A stretch of 64,000 bases of DNA. Origin: Sporobacter sp963677825. Lineage in GTDB: Bacteria; Bacillota; Clostridia; Oscillospirales; Oscillospiraceae. Position 1 is the first letter of the stretch. Each line of letters opens with the position of its first letter. Shown piece by piece: positions 7,431-15,740 of this stretch. The notes under the pieces were generated by a model, which worked only from the letters and a program-made list of their open reading frames with translations, ran no database searches and was not told the origin of the DNA. The translations under genes and the position numbers were made by a program. The stretch lies in assembly GCA_963677825.2 (NCBI GenBank), contig CAXXEF010000001.1:496001-560000 (forward strand), in the 5' to 3' direction.

Positions 7431-8192
7431 TTGGAACAGGACAAACTCTTAAAGCTGCTGGGTGATATACGAGACGGACATGTCAGCCCGCAGGACGCCA
7501 TGCTTCAGCTTAAAATGGCGCCTTTTGAGGACATTGGCTACGCAAATATCGACCATCATCGGGCACTGCGCCACGGCATCCCCGAGGTCATCTACGGCGA
7601 GGGCAAGACCGTCGATCAAATCGCCGGTATTGTCGAGGTGCTGCGTAGTAACGGCAATGAAACGATCCTTATCACGCGCCTGACGCCGGAAAAAGCCGAG
7701 GCGTTGAACGCGCGCATCACCGTCGACTACGATCCCGTGTCCCGCATTGCAATACATGGCCTTAAGCCAGAGCCGAACACCGACGGCTTCATCGCCGTCG
7801 TCGCCGCCGGTACGAGCGACCTGAGCGTCGCGGAGGAAGCCGCCGTGACCGCCGAAGCGCTGGGTAACCGCGTCGAGCGTGTGTACGACGTCGGCGTCGC
7901 CGGACTGCACCGTCTGCTCGGCCGTCTGGATGTTTTAATGACGGCCCGCGTCGTCATCGCCGTGGCCGGCATGGAAGGAGCACTGGCGACCGTCGTCGGC
8001 GGTCTCGTATCCTGCCCTGTGCTCGCCGTGCCGACAAGCGTCGGCTACGGGGCTAATTTTAACGGTCTGTCCGCGCTGCTGTCGATGCTCAACTCCTGCG
8101 CTGGAAACGTCAGCGTCGTGAATATCGACAACGGCTTCGGCGCGGGCTATTTAGGCAGTCTTATCAATCATATCGGGGAGCGTACAATATGA
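7431..8192 (+). CDS. larB: Nickel-pincer cofactor synthase, pyridinium-3,5-biscarboxylate mononucleotide synthase (LarB)
   Basis: 253 residues starting at TTG 7431; GGAGG lies 6-7 bp upstream and the larE stop ends one base before. LarB carboxylates and hydrolyses nicotinate adenine dinucleotide to the biscarboxylate mononucleotide, the first step of the pathway. The C-terminal half is an AIR carboxylase (PurE)-like domain: VVAAGTSDLSVAEEAAVTAE, GVAGLHRLLGRL, VAGMEGALATVVGGLV and VPTSVGYGANFNGLSALL are highly characteristic. It overlaps larC by 4 bp. Confidence 0.95.
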   Translation: MEQDKLLKLLGDIRDGHVSPQDAMLQLKMAPFEDIGYANIDHHRALRHGIPEVIYGEGKTVDQIAGIVEVLRSNGNETILITRLTPEKAEALNARITVDYDPVSRIAIHGLKPEPNTDGFIAVVAAGTSDLSVAEEAAVTAEALGNRVERVYDVGVAGLHRLLGRLDVLMTARVVIAVAGMEGALATVVGGLVSCPVLAVPTSVGYGANFNGLSALLSMLNSCAGNVSVVNIDNGFGAGYLGSLINHIGERTI

Positions 8193-9550
8193 AGCTTTAT
8201 CTTGAATGCAATATGGGTGCGGCCGGCGATATGCTCATGGGCGCGCTTATCGAGTTGTTACCGGACCGCGATCTGTTTCTCGGGCGCATGCGCGCGTTGC
8301 AGTTGCCGGGCGTTGAAATCCAATGCGACCACACGACGAAATGCGGCATCACTGGTACAAAGATGCGCGTATTCGTCGGCGGCGTCGAAGAACAAAGCCA
8401 CGACACGGACTTATCGTCAGAATCCGCACACACGCATCAACACGATCACGACCACGACCATAGCCATACTCATAACCATGATCACGACCATGAGCACGAC
8501 CATGAGCACGACCATGAGCATGAGCACGACCATGAGCATGAGCACGACCATGACCACGAGCATGAGCATGAGCATGAGCACGAGCATACCCACGGCCACT
8601 TTGGTTACAAGGATATCTGTGCGCTGATCGACGATCTGGATTTAGCCGAGAACGTTAAAAAAGAGGCGCTGGAGGTCTACCGGCTGATCGGCGAGGCGGA
8701 ATCGGCCGTGCACGGCGTCTCGCTAGACGAGATTCACTTCCACGAGGTCGGCACGATGGACGCCGTGGCCGATATCATCGGCTGCTGCCTGCTGGTTCAT
8801 ATGCTCGGCGTCGACACCATTGAGGCGTCGCCTATTCACGTCGGATCGGGCTTTGTCAAAACATCACACGGGACGCTGCCGGTGCCTGCACCGGCGACGG
8901 CGCACATTCTCAAGGGCGTGCCGATCTACGGCGGTCAAATTAAGGGCGAGCTGTGCACACCGACAGGCGCGGCGCTTCTCAAGCACTTTGTCACACGTTT
9001 CGGCGAGATGGAGCCGATGGCCGTCTCGAAAATCGGGTACGGGATGGGTACCAAAGATTTTGAAGCCGCCAACTGTGTCCGCGCGTATCTGAGCGATGCG
9101 TCCGACGCGAGCGAAGCCGTCGCGGAAGTCTCGTGCAACTTGGATGATATGACGCCGGAAGCACTTGGCTACGCAACCGGCCTGTTGCTGGACGCCGGCG
9201 CGCTCGACGTGTTCACCACGCCGATTTATATGAAGAAAAACCGGCCGGCGACGATGCTGACGTGCTTGTGCCGCCCCGACGACACGACAGAAATGACGCG
9301 TCTCATTTTGCACAACACAACAACGTTCGGCGTGCGCTACCGCACGCTCCGCCGCGACGTACTTGATTATTCGACGTATACCGTCGAGACGCCGTACGGG
9401 ACGATCCGTATCAAGTCGGCGTCCGGATACGGTACGCGCAAGGAAAAGCCGGAGTACGAGGACGTCCGTCAAGCCGCAGTCCGGCACGATAAACCGTTTT
9501 CTGAGATTTATGCCGCGGCGATGGATGCTATGCGCGCGCAGCAGTCGTAA
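8189..9550 (+). CDS. larC: Nickel insertion protein LarC, single frame with His-rich insert
   Basis: 453 residues. LarC uses CTP to insert nickel into the bis-thiocarboxylate nucleotide. The N-terminus LECNMGAAGDMLMGALIELL, FHEVGTMDAVADIIG, KTSHGTLPVPAPATAHIL and CNLDDMTPEALGYATG are family hallmarks. A 57-residue insert (residues 81-137) has His at every other position, 29 in all, alternating mainly with Asp and Glu, and probably stores or hands over nickel. In Lactobacillus plantarum LarC is made by programmed frameshifting of larC1/larC2; here it is one continuous frame. No larA racemase lies in this window, so the LarA-type enzyme that uses the cofactor must be elsewhere. Confidence 0.95.
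   Translation: MKLYLECNMGAAGDMLMGALIELLPDRDLFLGRMRALQLPGVEIQCDHTTKCGITGTKMRVFVGGVEEQSHDTDLSSESAHTHQHDHDHDHSHTHNHDHDHEHDHEHDHEHEHDHEHEHDHDHEHEHEHEHEHTHGHFGYKDICALIDDLDLAENVKKEALEVYRLIGEAESAVHGVSLDEIHFHEVGTMDAVADIIGCCLLVHMLGVDTIEASPIHVGSGFVKTSHGTLPVPAPATAHILKGVPIYGGQIKGELCTPTGAALLKHFVTRFGEMEPMAVSKIGYGMGTKDFEAANCVRAYLSDASDASEAVAEVSCNLDDMTPEALGYATGLLLDAGALDVFTTPIYMKKNRPATMLTCLCRPDDTTEMTRLILHNTTTFGVRYRTLRRDVLDYSTYTVETPYGTIRIKSASGYGTRKEKPEYEDVRQAAVRHDKPFSEIYAAAMDAMRAQQS
8429..8599 (+). repeat. His-(Asp/Glu) dipeptide repeat tract inside larC
   Basis: A 171-bp tract of near-identical 6-bp units (CAC/CAT followed by GAC/GAG) encodes alternating His with Asp or Glu. The units vary between CATGAG and CACGAC. 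The repetition makes length change by slippage likely. Confidence 0.9.
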
Positions 9551-9567
9551 TTCATACATAACATAGC

Positions 9568-9597
9568 AAAGCACCTCCGATATATCGGAGGTGCTTT
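9568..9597. terminator. Bidirectional intrinsic terminator
   Basis: AAAGCACCTCCGA and TCGGAGGTGCTTT form a perfect 13-bp stem around TATA. It is shared by larC and the converging acetyltransferase gene. Confidence 0.9.
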
Positions 9598-9617
9598 GTT
9601 ATTCGGTGACTATTAAG

Positions 9618-10112
9618 TTACAGCGCCAGCTCCATAAACCCAACCGTAAAAGGTAAATGCTCAAATTTTCTTGTCCCTGTTGGCTTAAAGCCGTATTCCA
9701 GATACCAGTTTTTAAGTTGCTCGTTTTCCTCAATGATCGCAATACCGATTTTCTCCCCGCCCATCGCTTTTACTTGCGCGACGGCATAGTCCAGCAACGC
9801 GCTGCCGAATCCTCTATGTCTGAATTCAGGCAGGACTGTTATTTTTTCGAGATAATAGGTTGCATCATTCGCCTTTTCCAACTGCATAAAACCGACGACT
9901 GTTCCGTCTGATTCCAGCACATGCATGCTATTGCCCTTTTGTTTGTCGGCGATGAGTCGATCTGTCTTGATATACGCGCCGTTCGTCGGCACTTTTTCCT
10001 CTGTCAAATTAAACGCCTCAGCAACCGTTAAAAACCCGCGCCGGATAACATCGGCACAAGTATCAAGCTCCTGATCTTCCATTTTTCTAATAATTATATC
10101 CGCCTCACGCAC
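9618..10112 (-). CDS. GNAT-family N-acetyltransferase
   Basis: 164 residues from GTG 10112, preferred because AAGGAG lies 8 bp upstream; in-frame ATG codons further up (10130 and 10193) lack a good site. GNAT features are a first strand ADIIIRKMEDQEL, LEKITVLPEFRHRGFGSALLDYAV with the acetyl-CoA pyrophosphate loop RxxGxG/A, IAIIEENEQLKNWYLEYGF and a final FMELAL strand. It acetylates an unknown small molecule or peptide. It appears to be a single-gene unit, converging on lar and diverging from the HTH operon. Confidence 0.85.
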   Translation of the reverse strand: MREADIIIRKMEDQELDTCADVIRRGFLTVAEAFNLTEEKVPTNGAYIKTDRLIADKQKGNSMHVLESDGTVVGFMQLEKANDATYYLEKITVLPEFRHRGFGSALLDYAVAQVKAMGGEKIGIAIIEENEQLKNWYLEYGFKPTGTRKFEHLPFTVGFMELAL

Positions 10113-10186
10113 GCCCTCATCTCCTTCCATTATATAACAAGTATAGTCTGACTTTATTAGTTTGTCCAGAATCATGTTTATTTCAC

Positions 10187-10215
10187 TTGACATATTCCTT
10201 ATCGTTACTTATAAT
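10187..10215 (+). promoter_or_regulatory. Consensus sigma-A promoter of the HTH/hydrolase operon
   Basis: TTGACA (10187-10192), a 17-bp spacer and TATAAT (10210-10215), all twelve consensus bases. The HTH gene starts 29 bp after the -10. Confidence 0.85.
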
Positions 10216-10244
10216 TACCTTATCACACCAGTTGGAGTAGTTAT

Positions 10245-10661
10245 ATGGAACAGTATTATACAGTTGAACAAATCTCATCGATGCTGGATATGCATCCGAA
10301 AACAATCCAGCGGTATATCCGTGAGGGACGGCTGCGCGCCGTCAAGATCGGTAAGGCTTGGCGTGTGACGGGGCACGATTTGAGCGCTTTTACGGAACAA
10401 CAACCCGACACGTCGTCGCTGTCGACGGCTGCCGACGTAACGGTCTCCGCCGTCGCGGATATTGCGGATTTGGATCAGCAGGCATCCATGCGCATCGTCG
10501 ACGCATTAACAGCGGCGCTCAACGCGAAGCCGCCATCCTACGGTCGCACATCGATGCACACGCAGTACATCGAACACGAGCGCACTTTACGTGTCACGCT
10601 CTGGGGCGGCGCGGCGTTCATTGCCGTCATGATGGACGCCATCGCGTCTTTGACAACTTAA
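10245..10661 (+). CDS. Excisionase/MerR-type helix-turn-helix protein
   Basis: 138 residues. The N-terminal 50 are an HTH_17 DNA-binding domain: YTVEQISSMLDMHPKTIQRY, then IREGRLRAVKIGKAWRVTGHDLSAFTE. The rest is low in recognisable features, with an Ala/Asp-rich linker and a beta-rich end (TLRVTLWGGAAFIAVMMDAI). It probably regulates its own operon with the hydrolase and the DUF4180 protein downstream (19 bp and a 4-bp overlap). No integrase is near, so excisionase function is unlikely. Confidence 0.8.
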   Translation: MEQYYTVEQISSMLDMHPKTIQRYIREGRLRAVKIGKAWRVTGHDLSAFTEQQPDTSSLSTAADVTVSAVADIADLDQQASMRIVDALTAALNAKPPSYGRTSMHTQYIEHERTLRVTLWGGAAFIAVMMDAIASLTT

Positions 10662-10680
10662 GGCGAAAGGACTTATTACT

Positions 10681-11523
10681 ATGATAAACAGTGTTTATAA
10701 ATCTGTTGAGGCACGTGACGGCTTCCGCGCGCAATACCGTGCCATCTTGAATACATTACCTTTTGAACAGAAAACAATCGATACAGCCTACGGACAGACG
10801 TTCCTGCTCTGCGCGGGAGACGAACGCAATCCGCCGATTGTACTGCTGCACGGCTCGGTCAGCAATAGCGTTTTTATGTCACAGGAGCTGACAGGTCTGT
10901 CTGCCGCTTACCGCGTCTACGCCGTTGACCTGATCGGCGAATGCGGTCTGAGCAGCGAGACGCGCCCCGACATATCGCTGGAGGCGTATGGTCGCTGGCT
11001 CGTAGACGTACTGGACGAGCTTTCGATCGACCGAGCCGTCGTTGCCGGAAACTCCCTGGGTGGTTTTGCCGCACTGTCGTTGGCAACGATGCGCCCTGAC
11101 CGCGTTGAAAAGCTGATTTTACTGGCGCCCGGCGGTTTATCGGCGCAAAACGACGCCGTTATAAATAAAGCGAAGGACGCTCAAAAAGACGGTTCGTCGC
11201 TAACGGTCGACAATTCCGACGTTGCGGCCGGCGCAGGTATACCAGACGAAGTCGTCGCGTTTATGAATCTGATACTAAGCGCCTACAACCCCATCACGGC
11301 GTCGCTGCCCATCTTTACAGACGACCAACTGCGTGCGCTGACGATGCCGGTGCTGTATGTATCCGGCACAAACGACCGCATGCTTGACGCCGTCGGCGCT
11401 GCCGACCGGATTAGAACATTGGTGCCGGACGCCGACGTCCGGCTGATCGACGGAGCCGGTCACGTGATTACAAACGCCGTCGACTATATCCGTGCTTTTT
11501 TAGAAAAGGAGACACCAAAATGA
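10681..11523 (+). CDS. Alpha/beta-fold hydrolase
   Basis: 280 residues. The oxyanion segment IVLLHGSVSNS is followed by the nucleophile elbow VVAGNSLGGFAALSLA (Ser in GNSLGG); the acid is probably in YVSGTNDRMLDAVG and the catalytic His in LIDGAGHVITNAVDYI. All triad elements are present, so it should be active as an esterase, lipase-like or C-C hydrolase; the substrate is unknown. It overlaps the DUF4180 gene by 4 bp. Confidence 0.87.
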   Translation: MINSVYKSVEARDGFRAQYRAILNTLPFEQKTIDTAYGQTFLLCAGDERNPPIVLLHGSVSNSVFMSQELTGLSAAYRVYAVDLIGECGLSSETRPDISLEAYGRWLVDVLDELSIDRAVVAGNSLGGFAALSLATMRPDRVEKLILLAPGGLSAQNDAVINKAKDAQKDGSSLTVDNSDVAAGAGIPDEVVAFMNLILSAYNPITASLPIFTDDQLRALTMPVLYVSGTNDRMLDAVGAADRIRTLVPDADVRLIDGAGHVITNAVDYIRAFLEKETPK

Positions 11524-11879
11524 CACCGCATACAAAAAACGGCTGCACCGCTACTGTTGTCGATCCGCAGACACGCATTGCATCGGCGCAGGACATGCTC
11601 GATGTCTTCGCCACCGCGCGCTACGAGACCGACTGTGACGCTGTGATCGTGTACGCCGAAACACTCGGCGATGCGTTTTTCGATCTAAAGACCCGCGTCG
11701 CCGGCGAGATCTTACAAAAATGCTCCAACTATCAAATACGGCTTGCCATTGTCGGTGACTTTTCAGCTGTGACGAGCAAGAGCCTGCGCGACTTCATTTA
11801 TGAATGCAACAACGGTCGGCTTGTCTTTTTCAAAAACAGCGTCGACGAAGCCTTCGATGCATTAACCGCTAAGCGCTGA
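11520..11879 (+). CDS. DUF4180-like protein
   Basis: 119 residues with no signal or membrane segment. Segments such as SAQDMLDVFATARYETDCDA, GDAFFDLKTRVAGEILQK, RLAIVGDFSAVTSKSLRDFI and VDEAFDALT match my memory of DUF4180. No enzymatic role is established for the family to my knowledge. It is translationally coupled to the hydrolase and ends at a strong terminator. HTH, hydrolase and DUF4180 together look like a small self-regulated response unit. Confidence 0.75.
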   Translation: MTPHTKNGCTATVVDPQTRIASAQDMLDVFATARYETDCDAVIVYAETLGDAFFDLKTRVAGEILQKCSNYQIRLAIVGDFSAVTSKSLRDFIYECNNGRLVFFKNSVDEAFDALTAKR

Positions 11880-11895
11880 TATCCCTAATAATTAA

Positions 11896-11920
11896 AAACC
11901 GGCGGATAATCCGCCGGTTT
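11896..11920. terminator. Bidirectional intrinsic terminator
   Basis: AAACCGGCGGA and TCCGCCGGTTT form a perfect 11-bp stem around TAA. It is shared with the converging patatin gene. Confidence 0.88.
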
Positions 11921-11932
11921 TCTCATGCCGTA

Positions 11933-12799
11933 CTAAGCCGAAAAGATGCTTTTAATAAGCGGTATCGACTTTTTCGTCTCCTCATAGCCGACATCCATGC
12001 ATTGAAGCATCTGGTCAAAAGTGAGCAGACCGGCCGCTTCCGGCAGTTTTGGGATCAGCATCAGTTTCTCGCCGCTGGCCCTGTATTCACTGAGACACGC
12101 CATCAGGACCGAAAGCGACTGGTTTGATATCTCAATGAAGTTGGCGTTACGGTCAAGCGGATAATTGGCCGATACATCCACGCCGAGCACGCGCTGCTCC
12201 CCTGCCGCGATCAGCAGGTCAACAGGCACGACGTCAGTTACGCCGCCGTCGACAAGGCACATACCGTCCGTCATTTTCGGGCGAAAATATGCCGGGACAG
12301 CGCAAGAGGCGCGCATCGCTTCGCTCAGCCGTACATCCGACCGCCAGATGACGTTGCGGAATACCTGTACGTCGTCGAGTGTATTGACGTACGCGATCGT
12401 CTTACGGCTGTACAAATCGACGGCGGTAATCACCGTTTTCATCGTCAGCTGGCTCAGCTCGACACCGCCTGTCAGCTCGTTAAGATACGCTTCCAGCTTG
12501 TCGCCTTTGAGAAATCCCGGCAATGTCACCGATTTATGTAGTATAAACCGCACCAGAGATGATACAATACCAGCGTAATCGACGTCAACGATCGTCCGTC
12601 CGGCTTTGGAAAGCGTTTCGATTTCTCGGCGCATTCGACTGGGTTTCATCCCTGACGCGTAGAGCCCCGCGACAATGCTGCCGGCGCTCGTACCGGAAAC
12701 GGCACGCGGCAGAATATCCGCTTCTTCCAACGCACACATCACACCAACATGTGCCGCGCCTCGTGTACCGCCGCCCGACAAAGCGATTGCATAGTCCAT
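11933..12799 (-). CDS. Patatin-like phospholipase
   Basis: 288 residues from ATG 12799, which follows GGAGGT by 5 bp; a longer frame upstream lacks a ribosome site. Patatin signatures are intact: the oxyanion loop ALSGGGTRGAAHVGV, the nucleophile motif AVSGTSAGSIVAGLYASG (GxSxG) and the Asp of the dyad in CLVDGGVTDVVPVDLL (DGG). These proteins are Ser-Asp acyl hydrolases acting on membrane lipids or thioesters. It is probably cytoplasmic, since no signal peptide is seen. Confidence 0.92.
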   Translation of the reverse strand: MDYAIALSGGGTRGAAHVGVMCALEEADILPRAVSGTSAGSIVAGLYASGMKPSRMRREIETLSKAGRTIVDVDYAGIVSSLVRFILHKSVTLPGFLKGDKLEAYLNELTGGVELSQLTMKTVITAVDLYSRKTIAYVNTLDDVQVFRNVIWRSDVRLSEAMRASCAVPAYFRPKMTDGMCLVDGGVTDVVPVDLLIAAGEQRVLGVDVSANYPLDRNANFIEISNQSLSVLMACLSEYRASGEKLMLIPKLPEAAGLLTFDQMLQCMDVGYEETKKSIPLIKSIFSA

Positions 12800-13130
12800 T
12801 TCGCACCTCCCGATTAGCCGATGCCACAGTGTATGCCGTCGGGTGTGCTTTTTTGTCTGTCCGGTCATTGTATGAACGAAACCGACACAAAACGTAAAAT
12901 AAACTGGAATTTTTTATGCAAAGGTGTCTATTGACATCCGTTTGATATCGTTTTATCATAGACCCAACGGTATGAAACGTGACTCATCGTGACGATTTCT
13001 ACATATATTCATCTGAATCTATGTCTTTGTTCACGATTTGCCCCTTTTCTTTTGGTCGCCCAGCGGCCGTCCCGTCGTCGCATGCAGACGAGACAAACCG
13101 TAATATCATATCTGTTGGGAGATTCTCGTC
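12800..13130. other. Intergenic region between patatin and modA, with an unassigned leader
   Basis: A 331-bp stretch between divergent genes. It holds the modA promoter and a leader of about 165 nt. Weak pairings are possible (for example TCGTC around 13076 with GACGA near 13088), but I do not see the molybdenum cofactor riboswitch pattern or a ModE site. No credible gene is present. Confidence 0.5.
12931..12959 (+). promoter_or_regulatory. Promoter of the modABC operon
   Basis: TTGACA (12931-12936), a 17-bp spacer and TATCAT (12954-12959). Transcription should start near 12967. Confidence 0.7.
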
Positions 13131-13907
13131 ATGAAAAAGATTCTAGTTTTTGTTTTAGCTGTTCTCCTGTCGCTTGGTCTGTTTGGCTGCGCCGAAAAAT
13201 CAACGACGGATGATGGCACAACGGTACTTATTTCTGCTGCTGCGAGCTTGACCTCGCCGCTGACGGAAATCGCCGAGGCGTATGAAGCAGCCAACCCTGG
13301 CGTCACGATTACACTCAACTTCGGCTCAAGCGGCGCACTGCAGGCGCAAATTGAAAACGGCGCCCCTGCCGACGTATTTTTCTCTGCCGCCAATAAGCAG
13401 ATGGACGCGCTTGAAGACCAAGATCTGATCGATGCTACCTCTCGTTTGCAACTGCTTAAAAACGAGATCGTCCTGATTGTACCGGCAGATTCGGCCCTCG
13501 ATCTGACAAGCTTTGAGCAAGCCGCAGGCGATACGGTCGCGACGATTGCCGTCGGCGATCCGGCCAGCGTGCCGGCCGGCCAATATGCCGAAGATACGTT
13601 TACTTACTTAAACCTATGGGACGCCGTCTCCGAGAAAGCCGTACTCGCGTCTGACGTTAAGCAGGTGCTCAACTGGATCGCCGCCGGCGAAGCCGACTGC
13701 GGCGTCGTCTATCAGACAGACGCGGCGCTGGAAGAAGGCGTCTCGATCGTTGCGTCCGCGCCGGACGGCAGCCACAAGGCGATCGAATACCCCGTCGCGA
13801 TCGTCACAGCCAGCCAGCAGCAAAGCGCGGCTGCCGATTTCATCGCCTACGTCCAGTCGGACGAAGCGACGGCCATCTTTGAAAACTACGGTTTCTTGCC
13901 ATACTAA
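13131..13907 (+). CDS. modA: Molybdate-binding lipoprotein (ModA)
   Basis: 258 residues. A signal peptide with the lipobox LGLFGCA anchors it to the outer face of the membrane. The mature part is a typical ModA: VLISAAASLTSPLTEIAEAY, TLNFGSSGALQAQIENGAPADVFFSA, IVPADS and a C-terminal ADFIAYVQSDEATAIFENYGF. It captures molybdate (or tungstate) and delivers it to ModB. First gene of modABC, 26 bp before modB. Confidence 0.95.
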   Translation: MKKILVFVLAVLLSLGLFGCAEKSTTDDGTTVLISAAASLTSPLTEIAEAYEAANPGVTITLNFGSSGALQAQIENGAPADVFFSAANKQMDALEDQDLIDATSRLQLLKNEIVLIVPADSALDLTSFEQAAGDTVATIAVGDPASVPAGQYAEDTFTYLNLWDAVSEKAVLASDVKQVLNWIAAGEADCGVVYQTDAALEEGVSIVASAPDGSHKAIEYPVAIVTASQQQSAAADFIAYVQSDEATAIFENYGFLPY

Positions 13908-13933
13908 ACACAGATTAGCCCGGGGGTGGGATT

Positions 13934-14635
13934 TTGGATTACTCTCCGCTTTGGATTTCTTTACGTACAGCGCTGATCGCGACGGCTTTCGCCGTCGCGC
14001 TCGGTATTGCTGCCGCGCAGGGCGTTGTACGGTTAAAACGGCTCGTCAAGGGCGTCGTTGACGGTATCCTGACGCTGCCTATGGTACTGCCGCCGACTGT
14101 TGTAGGCTTTTTTCTGCTCGTCGTTCTTGGTGTCAACGGGCCTATTGGCAGCTTGGTGCAGTCCGTTTTTAATGAACGCATCGTGTTCTCGTGGTACGCG
14201 CCGATCATCTCCTCGACGGTCGTAGCCTTTCCGCTCATGTACCGGTCGATGCGCGCGGCATTCGAGCAGTTTGACAAAACGCTTGTCTACTCCGCACAGA
14301 CGCTCGGCTTGTCCAATACGTACATTTTCTGGCGCGTGATTCTCCCGAACTGCCGCCACAGCGTTGTTGCGGGCACGGTGCTCGCGTTTGCGCGCGGGCT
14401 CGGTGAGTTCGGCGCGACGATGATGCTTGCGGGTAACATCCCTGGCAAGACGACCACGATTTCCATTGCCGTCTACTCGGCGATGGCCGCCGGTGACAAC
14501 GCGCTGGCGTATAAATGGGTACTGATCGATCTCGGCATCTCGTTTGCTGTCATCGTGGCCATGAATTTATTGACGGGCGCACAGCGCCGGTCAAAGTCAT
14601 CGTCTAATGAGCGGGGGCAGATTTATGTCCCTTGA
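13934..14635 (+). CDS. modB: Molybdate ABC transporter permease (ModB)
   Basis: 233 residues with about five membrane segments. TLPMVLPPTVVGFFLLVVLG near the N-terminus and the ATPase-coupling loop LARGLGEFGATMMLAGNIPGKT (EAA-type motif) are characteristic of ModB. The start is TTG 13934 after the G-rich site GGGGGTGGG. Its end overlaps the beginning of modC. Confidence 0.93.
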   Translation: MDYSPLWISLRTALIATAFAVALGIAAAQGVVRLKRLVKGVVDGILTLPMVLPPTVVGFFLLVVLGVNGPIGSLVQSVFNERIVFSWYAPIISSTVVAFPLMYRSMRAAFEQFDKTLVYSAQTLGLSNTYIFWRVILPNCRHSVVAGTVLAFARGLGEFGATMMLAGNIPGKTTTISIAVYSAMAAGDNALAYKWVLIDLGISFAVIVAMNLLTGAQRRSKSSSNERGQIYVP

Positions 14636-15680
14636 CGTCAACATTGTCAAAAAGTACGACGACTTCACCCTGCGCATGCAGTTTAGTGCCGAACAGGGCA
14701 TCCTCGGGATCCTCGGTGCGTCCGGCAGCGGTAAAAGCATGACGCTCAAATGCATCGCTGGTATTGAAACACCCGATGAGGGCACGATCGTTCTGGACGG
14801 CGAGGTACTTTTTGATTCCGATAAAAAAATCAATCTCCCGCCCCAGAAAAGGCGGATCGGCTATCTTTTTCAAAACGCCGCGCTGTTTCCGAATATGACG
14901 GCCGAGCAGAACCTATTATCCGTGGCGCGCCGTAAGGACGACCGGGACGGTAACCGTGTTAAAGCGCGGTCTCTGCTGAAGCTGATGGAACTGGACAAGC
15001 TGGGCGCCCGCTATCCCTCGGAGCTGTCCGGCGGTCAGCAGCAGCGCGTCGCCCTTGCGCGCATCCTCATGAGTGAGCCGCGCGTCATCATGCTCGACGA
15101 ACCCTTTTCTGCGCTGGACAGTTACTTACGCTGGCTGCTGGAGAAAGAGCTTGCCACGATCCTCGGCCAGTTTGACGGCTTGTCTATTTTCGTCTCCCAT
15201 AACCGGGATGAGGTCTACCGACTGTGTGACACGCTGGCCATCGTCTCAGACGGCGGCATTGCCGGCTTCGGCGACAAATGGGATATCTTTAACGATCCGC
15301 GTCACTACGACGCGTGTCTCCTGACCGGCTGCAAAAACATCCTGCCGGTCATCCCCGCTGACGGCGGCGGCGTTGTCGCGCCGGACTGGGGTTTATCGTT
15401 CGGTACAAACGGGCATGACGCGTCCGGCGTCGCTTACGTGGGTATCCGCGCACACGATATTGTCCTGACCGACGATCCGTCGGCGCCCAACTGCTTTGAG
15501 TACGAAACCGTCAGCACGTTGCGCGATACGTTCAGCTATATCCTGATGCTGCGCAAGAAAGGCGTTTCAGACGCGAAAACGCTCCGGCTTGAAATGAGCC
15601 GCGAACTGTACGAATCGCTGTCTCCCCTGCCGCGCTATGCATATATCCCGCAAAGCAAACTGCTTTTTCTCAATCAATAA
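14625..15680 (+). CDS. modC: Molybdate ABC transporter ATP-binding protein (ModC)
   Basis: 351 residues from ATG 14625; an in-frame ATG at 14607 would add six residues. Walker A is GASGSGKSMTLK, signature LSGGQQQRVALARIL, Walker B VIMLDEPFSALD, and the switch His is in SIFVSHNRDEVY. The last 110 residues form a TOBE-type C-terminal region (VAYVGIRAHDIVL), which in ModC proteins binds oxyanion and can inhibit transport. It ends at a strong terminator. Confidence 0.93.
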   Translation: MSLDVNIVKKYDDFTLRMQFSAEQGILGILGASGSGKSMTLKCIAGIETPDEGTIVLDGEVLFDSDKKINLPPQKRRIGYLFQNAALFPNMTAEQNLLSVARRKDDRDGNRVKARSLLKLMELDKLGARYPSELSGGQQQRVALARILMSEPRVIMLDEPFSALDSYLRWLLEKELATILGQFDGLSIFVSHNRDEVYRLCDTLAIVSDGGIAGFGDKWDIFNDPRHYDACLLTGCKNILPVIPADGGGVVAPDWGLSFGTNGHDASGVAYVGIRAHDIVLTDDPSAPNCFEYETVSTLRDTFSYILMLRKKGVSDAKTLRLEMSRELYESLSPLPRYAYIPQSKLLFLNQ

Positions 15681-15707
15681 AAAAGAGGGCCGAATCGGCC
15701 CTCTTTT
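15681..15707. terminator. Bidirectional intrinsic terminator
   Basis: AAAAGAGGGCCG and CGGCCCTCTTTT pair perfectly around AAT, directly after the modC stop codon. Confidence 0.9.
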
Positions 15708-15740
15708 CTGTCATACTCTGAAATTGCTGGTTTTACTTTA

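Noticed and set aside
8189..9550. Programmed frameshift in larC as in Lactobacillus plantarum
   Set aside because: The gene is one uninterrupted frame of 453 codons with both halves present.
12967..13130. Molybdenum cofactor riboswitch ahead of modA
   Set aside because: Only short weak pairings are visible and the known core sequences are absent.
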